A DNA stretch of 38,126 bases from an uncultured Mediterranea sp. (GCA_945831575.1 CAMACX010000027.1:1-38126); one strand, 5' to 3'; counted from the stretch's first letter, positions 16,817-25,807 are shown. Numbers and translations: made by a program. Notes: generated by a model from the sequence alone, not told the origin.

Positions 16817-18916
16817 ATGAAGACAAATGCAAAAATCAACACTTTGATGTGGAAAACGCTGTTGGTGGGATGTATGAGCGGCATAGGATATACCGCCTAT
16901 GGACAAACTACTACGAAAGTTCCTCAACGCGAAGAATACACCATCCAGCTGAAAGCGGTTCCTGCTAGTCTGGAGAACTACTTGAGCGCTGCTTACTTCA
17001 ATGACAGTAAGTCGGTCTATAACCTGCGTACCAACCCTATGACTACCGTCATGGGAGACATCGTCTCCTTCAAGGTGAACCCCTCGGGAACGACTTACGC
17101 TGTCCTTTCAGCAAAGAATGAAAAAGCCAAGGTCGAAATCTTTGACCTTTGGGAGAAGGATAAACTGCTGCACCGCTTCAAGAAGATGGAGCTGGCTACA
17201 GCCATCAGCTTCTCTTCGGATGCCAAGTCACTCTTCATCACGACCCCTAACCAGCTGCTCTGCTACGATGCACGGAGTTATGAACCACGCTGGTCCATGG
17301 AGATGCCCATTGCTGCAAAGACACTGTGCGCCAGCGGAAACGGCTACTTCCTGGCCGCCTCTGATGGTAGCAAGGTCGTTATCGTCAACCTGGAAAACCG
17401 ACAAATCCGCAAGTCCTTTGACCTGGACGTGAAGGTCAATGACATCGGCTTCTCAGCAGCCAGCGACCTGTTTGCCATACTGACAGACGACAGCAGCCTG
17501 AGCCTGTATGATACCAAGTCGTTCCTCATCAGCCAGAGTTTTGAGAACATGGGACAGGCCAAGGCTCTGGCCTTCCACCCCAATGGAAAATATGTCTCGG
17601 TCATCACCGATGAAGGTCGCATTGCCATCCAGAACCTGCTGGACACAGACCAATGCAGCTATGTAGATCAAGAGGCGAAGGGCATCAGTTTCCTCAAATT
17701 CATCAGGGACAACTTCAACATCACCTTCCTCACCTATTCATCCAATACCAACCTGATCTACAAATACCTGAATCTCGACCCGAACTTCACGAGATTGCTG
17801 AAGGACGAGCTGGACGAGCGCATGGGCGAATGGATGAAGCAGATGCCGGGCGAGTCGCTTGAAGAGTACAATATCCGTGTGAACGAAGAGACCCGCTTGC
17901 AGCAGATGAAGCTGTTTGAGGAGGAGATTGCTACCCGTCTGGCAGGCGACGGCCAGATGGAGATGGCCTCCATTGCCCTGGGTAACTACAACCCCGAGTC
18001 CAGCATGCTGGCCCTGAATGTCGGCGAGATGCCCACCATCTACCTGAACGTGCCCGAAGAAGATGTGCTGAGCTTCAGTGATGCTGGCAACCTGCAACTC
18101 TTGAACACGCGCTACGGACTGACCGATAAGGACCGATTCGAGATGGTCTATACCGAAGTATATAATAAGCAGACAGGCAAGACCTATATCTTCGATAACC
18201 GCGAACGCCGCTCGCTGGAGTTCCTGAAGGCAGACGACAGCTTCGTTCCCCTGGAGCTGATTCAGCAATCCAACATGGAGCTGCAGAAGCTGGAAGGCAT
18301 CAAAGAGGATGTCGTCAACCTGGCAAAGAAGCAGGAACTGCTGTCTGACCATACCCAGATTGCCGTGGATGCCAAAGTGGTGCCCGACGTGAATGCCGAT
18401 GGTCAGAAGATACTCAACTATAAAGTGAACTTCACCTACCAGGTAGAGCCTCAGTTCTCCGCCCACGAAGATTTCGCCCCCGGTAAGTACAAGGCTGCTG
18501 AGTCATCTGCTGCCACCTCGATGCTCAGCATCGTGAAGCAGGCCTTCGAGAAGGACTTCGCCCAGTACGTGAAGCCCGGCAAGAAGCTGCAGGTCAACAT
18601 CACCGGTATGGCAGATGCCCTCCCCATCAACGGAGTGATAGCCTATGACGGATGCTATGGCGACTTCGAAGGCGAACCCGTCTATAAGAATGGCGACCTG
18701 AGCAACATCACCGTAACCAAGAAGGGTGGCATTGACAAGAATGAGCAATTGGCCTTCCTGCGTGCCACGGGTGTGAAGGAGTATATCAAAGCCAACGTAC
18801 CTTCTCTCAACCAGATGGACACCAACTTCGTACACTATCTGGAGGTTGATGAAGGCAATAAGGGCGGTGCATACCGTCGTATCAAGGTAGATTTTGTATT
18901 TGTTGACGCATTCTGA
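16817..18916 (+). CDS. Exported beta-propeller protein with OmpA-like C-terminus
   Basis: A 699-residue protein with a signal peptide (residues 1-29, cleavage after AYG). Residues 55-320 are built of repeated four-strand blade-like units (VSFKVNPSGTTYAVLS, ALAFHPNGKYVSVITDEGRIAIQNL), i.e. a WD40/YVTN-type propeller without strict WD motifs. A middle module (about 331-480) starts with a Trp (W339) and SLEEYNIRV and resembles one in the next gene. The C-terminal part (about 590-699) has LRATGVKEYIK and YRRIKVDFVF, similar to an OmpA-like domain, which would bind peptidoglycan. First gene of a six-gene exported set. I do not recognise a named family; domain assignments are by eye. Confidence 0.8.
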   Translation: MKTNAKINTLMWKTLLVGCMSGIGYTAYGQTTTKVPQREEYTIQLKAVPASLENYLSAAYFNDSKSVYNLRTNPMTTVMGDIVSFKVNPSGTTYAVLSAKNEKAKVEIFDLWEKDKLLHRFKKMELATAISFSSDAKSLFITTPNQLLCYDARSYEPRWSMEMPIAAKTLCASGNGYFLAASDGSKVVIVNLENRQIRKSFDLDVKVNDIGFSAASDLFAILTDDSSLSLYDTKSFLISQSFENMGQAKALAFHPNGKYVSVITDEGRIAIQNLLDTDQCSYVDQEAKGISFLKFIRDNFNITFLTYSSNTNLIYKYLNLDPNFTRLLKDELDERMGEWMKQMPGESLEEYNIRVNEETRLQQMKLFEEEIATRLAGDGQMEMASIALGNYNPESSMLALNVGEMPTIYLNVPEEDVLSFSDAGNLQLLNTRYGLTDKDRFEMVYTEVYNKQTGKTYIFDNRERRSLEFLKADDSFVPLELIQQSNMELQKLEGIKEDVVNLAKKQELLSDHTQIAVDAKVVPDVNADGQKILNYKVNFTYQVEPQFSAHEDFAPGKYKAAESSAATSMLSIVKQAFEKDFAQYVKPGKKLQVNITGMADALPINGVIAYDGCYGDFEGEPVYKNGDLSNITVTKKGGIDKNEQLAFLRATGVKEYIKANVPSLNQMDTNFVHYLEVDEGNKGGAYRRIKVDFVFVDAF

Positions 18917-18960
18917 TGCAAACAGTGTAGCATTCTAATACAAACAGTAGATTAGATCGT

Positions 18961-21504
18961 ATGAGAAAAAGGTTGCTTTTGATAGCAAGTATGATATTCA
19001 TGGTGTCTGTGCATCAACTGGATGCACAGACACTCAGTAAAGCGGAAGAAAGTTTTGCGCAGTTTAACAAGCTCCGTGCCTCGGGTGCCACAGAGAATGC
19101 CATCTATGACGCATTGTATGTCTGCTATGCAGACTTTGTCTCTGTACTGGAGAACGCCCCAGCCGCATCGGCCGACTATGCCGCGGCCAAGCGTGCCTTA
19201 CGCGAGATACTGCCGTTCCTGCAGATGGGAGCGGCGTGGAACTCCAATCACGGTCAACCCGACAAAGCACTCCGGTTTGCTCAGGCCTTCATGGATGTCC
19301 CCTTGATGCCGGCCTTCCAGAATGACACCTTCGTTCCCGATGCCAACTACCCGACAATGGCCTATTTTGCGGCATCGGGTACGTTTAATGCCAAGGAATA
19401 CAAGAAGGCCATACCCTACTTCCAGGCCTATCTGAACAGCGGTGACAAGAGGAACCGCGAGAATGTCTTTGTCTTCATGGCAAAGACCTGCATCCTGGCC
19501 AAGGAGGATGAGATGGCCATCAAGGTGTTGATGGAGGGCACCGCTGCCTATCCCAGCAACTACGAGATGCTGAAGACTGCTATCAACTGCTGCATTGACA
19601 TGCAAGACAACAACCGCCTCCAGCTCTTTGTGGAGCGGGCCATGGTGCTGCGCCCTAACGACCCGCAGCTGATGGCCATCCAGGGTAAGCTGTACGAGGA
19701 GAACCAGGAGTACCAGAAGGCCCTGCAGACCTACAACAAGCTCAATCAGCTGCGCCCCAACAACCTGGACGTGTACAAGCACCTTGCCATCAACAATTAT
19801 AATATGGCCGTCACCTATTATAATAAGACACTCATGGAGCAAGATGAGACGGCTGCCAAGCGTGCCAACCGGCAGGCGAAAGAGTACTTCATGGCGGCAG
19901 CAGCCGTCCTGGAGAACGTAATCAACAATGACCCTACGGCCATGGTGTATGCTGAGGCATTGGCTATAGCTTACAGCTGTGCCGGCGACGAGGAGAAGCT
20001 CAAGCAGATCAATTCACGGCTGGAGATGTTTGGCATCCAGACGGTCTCTGACCAGACGGTGCCGACGCTGATCACCTACGAGGGCAACAAGCCCACCCCG
20101 GCAGCGGTGACTCCCACAGCCACAACCCTGCTTGTCCAGGAAAACGGGAATCCTCCCTTCTCTCCCTTTGCCAAGGATTACATCGAAAGCCGCATACGCA
20201 AATGGCAACAGAAAGATGAATTTGAGAACATCGAGGAGTACCAGAAACGTGTCACGGTCGATACCCGCAATGAGAAGGTGAAGCAACTGCAGAAAGAGGC
20301 CGAGCAGGAATACATCAAGATGTATGCCAAAAACATCCGTTTCAACGACCTGGTGCTGAAGTCGTATGACGCAGAGCATGAGTCCTACCTCGTGGAGTCT
20401 CCACGGTTTGGCGACCTGGTGGTCACGGTACCTCGCGCCAACAATGAGGCCCAGGTCTTCAAGAGCAGCTGGAGCGGCATGAAGTTCAGCAATCCGCAAT
20501 ATTGTGTCCGCAACGACCAGCTGATGCTCTCAGGTCTGACCTTCGTCACCCCCATGGGCAACAGCTACCGCTACGACATCAAGCAGGACCTGGCCTATGC
20601 CGAGACGGTGGTCAACCTGGATTTCGACCCCATCGAGATTGTCAACGAAGGCCCTGCCAGACAGACGGCAGAGCGGAAGCAGGAGCAGATCTATGTGGGA
20701 CAGCGGAAGTCGGACGTGGATAGCTCCATACCCGAATCCAGCATCGCCAACAGCCGCACGTTTGCGGTCATCATTGCCAACGAGCATTACGACATGGTGA
20801 CTCCCGTGGCGCTGGCCTCCAATGACGGTGCGGTGTTCAAGGAGTATTGCGAGAAGACCCTGGGTCTGCCCGCTGAGAACATCCGCTACTACGAGGATGC
20901 CTCATACGGTATCATGCTGCGTGCCATGCGCGACATCAAGGACATCGCCCTCTCCCACTCCGGCAACCTGAACGTCATCTTCTACTACGCAGGCCATGGC
21001 ATACCCAACGAGGAGACCAAGGATGCCTATCTCCTGCCGGTCGATGCCGATGGCAAGCAGGTGGAAGGTTGCTACTCGCTCAACCGCCTCTACCAGGAGC
21101 TGGGTGAGCTGAACGCGCTCCAGGTGGTTGTCTTCCTGGATGCCTGCTTCAGTGGTGCGAAGCGTGATGGCGGTATGCTGACCGCCGCCCGAGGCATTGC
21201 CTTGAAGGCGAAGGCTGCCGAGGCCAGAGGCAATATGGTCATCTTCTCAGCAGCCTCAGATGACGAGACGGCACTGCCCTGGGAGGAGAAGGGACACGGA
21301 CTCTTCACCTACTTCCTGCTCAAGAAGTTGCAGGAGAGCCAGGGCAACGTGACCCTGAAGGAGCTGGGCGACTACATCACGACAAATGTTCGACAGAAGT
21401 CGGTAGTGGTCAACCGCAAGCCTCAGACCCCCTCAGTGCGCCCGTCATCAAGCCTGACCTTCACCTGGGAAGGCATGAAACTCATTCCCCTGACAAACAA
21501 GTAA
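18961..21504 (+). CDS. Exported TPR and caspase-fold (C14) peptidase
   Basis: An 847-residue protein with a signal peptide (about 1-22, ending QLDA). Residues 25-370 are helical TPR-like repeats (ALQTYNKLNQLRPNNLDVYK and relatives). A middle module (about 407-545) begins YIESRIRKW and NIEEYQKRV and resembles the module in the upstream propeller protein. The caspase domain runs from about F601 (FAVIIANEHYD) to the end: the catalytic His is H679 in YYAGHG, the catalytic Cys is C729 in LDACFSGA, and the acidic SAASDDETA follows. The dyad is complete, so an active, probably Arg/Lys- or Asp-directed peptidase is expected; specificity is not readable. It lies 44 bases after the propeller gene and 21 before the DUF4384 gene. 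An exported caspase is unusual. Confidence 0.9.
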   Translation: MRKRLLLIASMIFMVSVHQLDAQTLSKAEESFAQFNKLRASGATENAIYDALYVCYADFVSVLENAPAASADYAAAKRALREILPFLQMGAAWNSNHGQPDKALRFAQAFMDVPLMPAFQNDTFVPDANYPTMAYFAASGTFNAKEYKKAIPYFQAYLNSGDKRNRENVFVFMAKTCILAKEDEMAIKVLMEGTAAYPSNYEMLKTAINCCIDMQDNNRLQLFVERAMVLRPNDPQLMAIQGKLYEENQEYQKALQTYNKLNQLRPNNLDVYKHLAINNYNMAVTYYNKTLMEQDETAAKRANRQAKEYFMAAAAVLENVINNDPTAMVYAEALAIAYSCAGDEEKLKQINSRLEMFGIQTVSDQTVPTLITYEGNKPTPAAVTPTATTLLVQENGNPPFSPFAKDYIESRIRKWQQKDEFENIEEYQKRVTVDTRNEKVKQLQKEAEQEYIKMYAKNIRFNDLVLKSYDAEHESYLVESPRFGDLVVTVPRANNEAQVFKSSWSGMKFSNPQYCVRNDQLMLSGLTFVTPMGNSYRYDIKQDLAYAETVVNLDFDPIEIVNEGPARQTAERKQEQIYVGQRKSDVDSSIPESSIANSRTFAVIIANEHYDMVTPVALASNDGAVFKEYCEKTLGLPAENIRYYEDASYGIMLRAMRDIKDIALSHSGNLNVIFYYAGHGIPNEETKDAYLLPVDADGKQVEGCYSLNRLYQELGELNALQVVVFLDACFSGAKRDGGMLTAARGIALKAKAAEARGNMVIFSAASDDETALPWEEKGHGLFTYFLLKKLQESQGNVTLKELGDYITTNVRQKSVVVNRKPQTPSVRPSSSLTFTWEGMKLIPLTNK

Positions 21505-21525
21505 TTCATTTAACCCTGTATATCC

Positions 21526-22386
21526 ATGAAACGTCTAGTCCTACTCATCTCCTGGTTGATTATCCCCTTCTGTCTCCACGCACAGAAGGTGGTGAAGGAG
21601 TGTGCCTCCTTCACCTACTATGCCGAAGGGAATGAATCGCCTAACCAAGCCAAGCAGAAAGCCTTGGAAGGGGCTCGCCTGCAGGTGATTGCCAATGCGT
21701 TTGGTACCGTCATATCCCAAAGCACGACATCGAGCGACAGGGTGGAGAACGGACAGGAGAAGAACTACTTCTTCCAGCTGAGCGACAGCGAGGTGAAAGG
21801 TGAATGGGTAGAGGATGTCGGCGAGCCTCAGTATCAGGTGGAATATGCCCAGGAGATGCTCATCGTGACCTGCAAAGTCTGTGGCAGGGTGCGCGAGTTG
21901 TCCAACACAGCGACCGACTTTGAGGCCACGGTCCTGAAGAACGGGACTGAGCAGCGATTTGCTGACACCAGTTTCCACAACGGAGACGATATCTACCTGT
22001 GGTTCCGTTCGCCCGTGGATGGCTATGTGGCCGTCTATCTGATTGATGAGCAGATGACGGCCTATTGCCTGCTGCCTTACATGGACAATGCCACCGGCCA
22101 GCACGCCGTGAAGCATAACGAGGAGTATGTCTTCTTCTCCACACAGAAGTCGAAGAACAGGGCACCCGCCGATGAATACACCATGACCTGCGAGAACGAC
22201 CTGGAGCAGAACCGTATCTACGTCATCTTCTCACCCGTGCCGTTCACCAAAGCCCTGGACAACCAAGCGGACGAGAAGTTACCCCGCCAGTTGCCCTACG
22301 ATGAGTTCAACAAGTGGCTGGGCAAATGCCGCAGGCACGATGCCAAGATGGGAGTGAAAGTGATGCATATCGAGATAAAGAAATAA
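21526..22386 (+). CDS. Exported DUF4384 protein
   Basis: A 286-residue protein with a signal peptide (about 1-20, ending LHA). Residues 28-120 resemble the LPP20/FlgT-N type of fold (QAKQKALEGARLQVIANAFG, later VTCKVCGRVREL). Residues 140-240 match DUF4384: a pattern of hydrated strands with GDDIYLWFRSPVDGYVAVYL and a late IYVIFSPVPF. DUF4384 is, as I recall, often fused to or encoded next to caspase-type peptidases, and here it follows one after 21 bases. Presumed partner or scaffold in the envelope; no enzymatic residues are evident. Confidence 0.8.
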   Translation: MKRLVLLISWLIIPFCLHAQKVVKECASFTYYAEGNESPNQAKQKALEGARLQVIANAFGTVISQSTTSSDRVENGQEKNYFFQLSDSEVKGEWVEDVGEPQYQVEYAQEMLIVTCKVCGRVRELSNTATDFEATVLKNGTEQRFADTSFHNGDDIYLWFRSPVDGYVAVYLIDEQMTAYCLLPYMDNATGQHAVKHNEEYVFFSTQKSKNRAPADEYTMTCENDLEQNRIYVIFSPVPFTKALDNQADEKLPRQLPYDEFNKWLGKCRRHDAKMGVKVMHIEIKK

Positions 22387-22420
22387 ATTAGTATTAATCT
22401 CTTATTAAATTAGACTGATT

Positions 22421-23050
22421 ATGAGAAATTGGATGATCATCGTGCTGGCATGCTGCTTGCTGGCACCGCTATCGGCACAAAACCGCGTGCTGGAGAAGCA
22501 ACTCAAGAAGGAGTACAAGACCAAGATGAAAGAGTACGATAAGGAGGGGTGGAAACTGTTTGGCTCTTCACGCAGTCTGGAGGTCGCCCTGCTGACGCAC
22601 TACGACAAACTGACTGCACTGGGTGAGGATGGCAAGGAATTGGTGGGAATCGCTTCCCGCTTCAAGTCCAAAAACGTGGGCAAGCAGATGGCCACCAACT
22701 CGGCCTGTGTCACCTATGCCCAGGCTGCAGGTAGCCACGTCAAGGGGCGTATCGTCTCTGAGATGGCAGGCGATGGCATAGATGCTGAAGGCGAGATTGA
22801 TAAGTTCTATGCGGCCTATGAGCGTCTGGTGGAGAAGGAGATACGGGGTGAGATGAAGGAGTCGTATGCCATCATCCGCAACCTGAGCGACGGGACCTAC
22901 GAGATGCAGGTGTTCTACATCGTCAGCGAACATGCCGCTTCCGAAGCCCGCATCCGGGCCTTTGAGGATGCAGCCAAAGAGAGTGAGGTAGCCCGTAAGC
23001 ATGCCAAGCAGGTGGCTGACTTCGTACGCGAAGGCTTCGAAAACGAATAA
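22421..23050 (+). CDS. Exported LPP20-like protein, short paralogue
   Basis: A 209-residue protein with a signal peptide (about 1-19, LAPLSA). The mature part begins with a charged helix (KEYKTKMKEYDKEGW), then a conserved GSSRSLEVALLTHYDKL and SKNVGKQMATNSA, and ends in a strand-helix unit (GTYEMQVFYIV, then ARIRAFEDA), a layout resembling the LPP20 lipoprotein fold, though there is no lipobox. It is closely related to the C-terminal two thirds of the protein encoded at 24644-25594. It begins 34 bases after the DUF4384 gene and ends 12 bases before the transglutaminase-like gene. Function unknown. Confidence 0.75.
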   Translation: MRNWMIIVLACCLLAPLSAQNRVLEKQLKKEYKTKMKEYDKEGWKLFGSSRSLEVALLTHYDKLTALGEDGKELVGIASRFKSKNVGKQMATNSACVTYAQAAGSHVKGRIVSEMAGDGIDAEGEIDKFYAAYERLVEKEIRGEMKESYAIIRNLSDGTYEMQVFYIVSEHAASEARIRAFEDAAKESEVARKHAKQVADFVREGFENE

Positions 23051-23062
23051 TACCGCTCTACC

Positions 23063-24550
23063 ATGAAACGCTGGCTCCTCCTGTTGTGTCTCCTTGCCGC
23101 AGGGAAGGGGTATGCCCAAGAGTCATTTGACGAGTACCGTTCCCGGCTCCGCAAGGAATTTACCGGTTTCAAAGACTCCATCCATCAGGATTACAATCAG
23201 TTTCGCAAGCAAATCAATGAAGATTATAGCAAGATGCTGAATGAGATCTGGAAGGAGAAGAGACCGGAGAAAGCCATCCCTCAGCCCGAAGAGCAACCCC
23301 TACCACCGCAGACCGTACCGGAGCAGGAGACAGACAGGCCTATCAAGAATCAACAACTGCCGATTGAGACGGTGATACCTCCGGTACTACCACAGCCTCA
23401 GCCACAGCCTATTGCTCCCATCAAGCCCATCCAGGTGCCGACCCATGCCAGCTTCTCCTTTACCTTCATGGGGACAGCCATGCAGGTACGGTTGGACAAA
23501 GCAACGAGTCCGGCCAAGCTGGAGCGTGCGGTAAGTAAGGGGATTCCCTCCTTTTGGTCGGACGTATCGGGAGGAGAGCTCGACATCCTACTGAGCGACT
23601 GCCTCGGCCTGCGCGAGCAGTATGCACTCTGCGACTGGGCCTACCTCTCGATGCTGCGCATGTTGTCAACCGCCTACTTTGGCGGCCACACCGACGGGGC
23701 CTTGATGCTGACCGCCTGGCTCTATTGCCAGTCGGGCTACCAGATGCGCCTGGCCTCACAGAAGGATGGCAAGCTCGTCCTGCTCTATGCCAGTCAGCAC
23801 ACCATCTACGAGCGTCCCTACTGGGAACTGGACGGCACCAACTACTATGCACTGGACTTTGAAGGGAGTCAGTTGTTTATCTCCCCGGCCCGCTTCCCGG
23901 AAGAGAAGCCTCTCTCACTCTTCATCGACCATCCACAGCATTTTGCCGTCTCCCAATCGGCGGCACGCACGCTGAAGTCTGCCCGCTACCCGGAGATGGA
24001 GTTTCAGGTCACGGTCAACCAGAATGCGATTGCCTTCTACGACACCTACCCCACTTCAGCGCTCCATGGCGACGAGGGTACCCGCTGGGCGATGTATGCC
24101 AATACACCCGTGGATGAATTGACGGCACAGACCTTATACCCTGCGCTGCAAGCTGTGCTCTCCGGCAAATCGACGGCCCAAGCCGTGGAATACCTGCTCA
24201 ACTTTGTACAGACAGCATTGGAGTATGAGTATGACGACAAGGTCTGGGGACACGACAGGGCTTTCTTTGCCGAGGAGAGCCTCTACTACCCCTATTGCGA
24301 CTGCGAGGACCGGTCGATACTCTTTTCGCGGTTGGTAAGAGACCTGCTGCACCTGGATGTGGTGCTGATCTACTACCCCAACCATCTGGCCACAGCCGTA
24401 CACCATCCAGAGCAGGTGAAAGGGGACTACGTCCTGGTCAATGGAAAGGCGTACACCGTGTGCGACCCGACCTACATCGGTGCGCGTGTGGGGGAGACCA
24501 TGCCCGGAATGGACAACACCACCTGCAAGGTCATCCAGCTCCGCCACTGA
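23063..24550 (+). CDS. Exported transglutaminase-like cysteine enzyme
   Basis: A 495-residue protein with a signal peptide (about 1-18, ending GYA), a charged helical stretch with repeated aromatic residues (20-70), a proline- and glutamine-rich linker (about 72-128), a large middle region and a C-terminal transglutaminase-like core. The probable triad is C414 in YCDCEDRS, H441 in YPNHLATAV and D468 in VCDPTYIGA, in the order and context seen in this superfamily. Such enzymes cleave or form amide bonds (peptidase or cross-linking); which one applies here is not known. It sits between the two LPP20-like paralogues, 12 bases behind the first. Fold call moderate, reaction unknown. Confidence 0.75.
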   Translation: MKRWLLLLCLLAAGKGYAQESFDEYRSRLRKEFTGFKDSIHQDYNQFRKQINEDYSKMLNEIWKEKRPEKAIPQPEEQPLPPQTVPEQETDRPIKNQQLPIETVIPPVLPQPQPQPIAPIKPIQVPTHASFSFTFMGTAMQVRLDKATSPAKLERAVSKGIPSFWSDVSGGELDILLSDCLGLREQYALCDWAYLSMLRMLSTAYFGGHTDGALMLTAWLYCQSGYQMRLASQKDGKLVLLYASQHTIYERPYWELDGTNYYALDFEGSQLFISPARFPEEKPLSLFIDHPQHFAVSQSAARTLKSARYPEMEFQVTVNQNAIAFYDTYPTSALHGDEGTRWAMYANTPVDELTAQTLYPALQAVLSGKSTAQAVEYLLNFVQTALEYEYDDKVWGHDRAFFAEESLYYPYCDCEDRSILFSRLVRDLLHLDVVLIYYPNHLATAVHHPEQVKGDYVLVNGKAYTVCDPTYIGARVGETMPGMDNTTCKVIQLRH

Positions 24551-24585
24551 GATCATCCTCATGGCTTGAGGATAAACAGAGTATC

Positions 24586-24609
24586 TGACAGAGAATATGA
24601 CAGAGAATA
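24586..24609. repeat. Two tandem 12-bp units before the last cluster gene
   Basis: TGACAGAGAATA occurs twice in direct tandem in the 93-base spacer between the transglutaminase-like gene and the last cluster gene. A small hairpin (ATCCTCA/TGAGGAT, 24555-24573) lies just upstream; it could reduce read-through. Confidence 0.6.
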
Positions 24610-24643
24610 TGAATGAATAACAAGAACCAAAAATAAAGTATTT

Positions 24644-25594
24644 ATGGAAAAACGAAGAATATTGACCGTTGTGATGACCCTGCTGTGCATGGCGCTCCAA
24701 GCACAGGACCTCAAAGAGAAGTCGTTTGCGCTGTTGGAGCGTGACCTCTACCCCCGCGTACACGAGCGCTTGGACATGAACGGTGAGCCTTGTGCCGTCG
24801 TCAAGATTTCGGTGCCTAAGTCGAAGTCATTTGTCATCGAAGGCAACATCATCGGAGAGCCCATCTACTCGCCCGGAGAGGTGATTGTCTATGTATGCGG
24901 CGGTACCAAGTCGATTGAGATCAAGAGCGATGATTACGGAAGCATCAACTACAAATTTCCCCAAGCCATCAAGAAGCAGGTATCTTACAAACTGTCACTC
25001 AAGATTGAGATGACAGATACCCAACGGGACAAGGTGCTGGAGAAGAGAATCAAGCGCGAGTACAAGGCCAAGATGAAGGAGTACGAGAAGGAGGGCTGGA
25101 AGCACTTCGGTTCGTCACGCTCCCTGGAGGTGGCCCTGCTGTCGCACTACGACAAACTCAGGGAACTGGGTGATGAGGGTACGGAAGTAGTTGGCATCGC
25201 CTCCCGCTTCCGCTCCAAGAATGTGGGCAAGCAGATGGCTGCCAACTCGGCCTACGTAACCTACGCACAGCAGGCAGGCAGCTACGTCAAAGGCCGTGTG
25301 GTCTCTGAACTGCAAGGCAACGGCATCGAGCCGACGGATGAGATGGACAAATTCTATGCAGCCTATGAACGTCTGGTGGAGAAGGAGATCAAAGGCGAGA
25401 TGTCAGAATCGTATGCCATCGTCCGCGACTTGCAGGATGGCACCTATGAGATGCAGATATTCTACATCATCGACACCCACAAGGCCTCGGAAGCCCGCAT
25501 CCGTGCCTTTGAAGATGCAATGAAAGAGGAGGCATTAAGTCAGCAGCAAGCCGAGATGCTCTCAGGATTCATCCGCGAAGGATTTGACGACTGA
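24644..25594 (+). CDS. Exported PEGA-like and LPP20-like protein, long paralogue
   Basis: A 316-residue protein with a signal peptide (about 1-21, ending LQA). Residues 25-120 resemble a PEGA-like N-terminal domain common in exported Bacteroidetes proteins (SFALLERDLYPRV, MNGEPCAVVKIS, SPGEVIVYVCGG). From about residue 125 onward it is closely similar to the protein at 22421-23050: KEYEKEGWKHFGSSRSLEVA, SKNVGKQMAANSA, FYAAYERLVEKEIKGEM, ARIRAFEDA. It is the last gene of the six-gene set and is followed by a complex inverted-repeat region. Function unknown; the duplication suggests a subunit of a repeated or mixed assembly. Confidence 0.75.
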   Translation: MEKRRILTVVMTLLCMALQAQDLKEKSFALLERDLYPRVHERLDMNGEPCAVVKISVPKSKSFVIEGNIIGEPIYSPGEVIVYVCGGTKSIEIKSDDYGSINYKFPQAIKKQVSYKLSLKIEMTDTQRDKVLEKRIKREYKAKMKEYEKEGWKHFGSSRSLEVALLSHYDKLRELGDEGTEVVGIASRFRSKNVGKQMAANSAYVTYAQQAGSYVKGRVVSELQGNGIEPTDEMDKFYAAYERLVEKEIKGEMSESYAIVRDLQDGTYEMQIFYIIDTHKASEARIRAFEDAMKEEALSQQQAEMLSGFIREGFDD

Positions 25595-25629
25595 ACCAGA
25601 AGATAAAAAAACGCGGAGAAATAAAAATA

Positions 25630-25780
25630 ATCCTTCACCCTTCACCATTTAATCTATTTAATTGATATACAATATATTACGAGGTGACGGATGGGTGAAG
25701 GATAAAAACCACCCTTCACCGTATAAAGCGTTGTGAATCAGCATTATTACAGAGCAAAGTGAAGGATGAAGGATTTTTTT
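25630..25780 (+). terminator. Possible terminator made of alternating GTGAAGG inverted repeats
   Basis: ATCCTTCACCCTTCAC at 25630-25645 can pair with GTGAAGGATGAAGGAT at 25759-25774 (16 positions, one G-U), which runs into a T7 tract (25774-25780). Two further copies of the motif between them (25683-25703 and 25709-25720) allow other pairings. Placement after the last cluster gene fits a terminator or attenuator; the long distance between arms lowers confidence. Confidence 0.4.
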
Positions 25781-25807
25781 AATTGCATCGCGTGATGCGC
25801 ATTGTGT

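Noticed and set aside
24597..24620. Seven-codon frame (MTENMNE) before the last cluster gene
   Set aside because: Considered as a leader peptide, but it arises from the 12-bp repeat and there is no attenuator structure after it.
16817..25594. Caspase cluster as a cytoplasmic anti-phage or cell-death system
   Set aside because: All six products have signal peptides and no nucleotide-sensing or NTPase domain is present, so an envelope role fits better.
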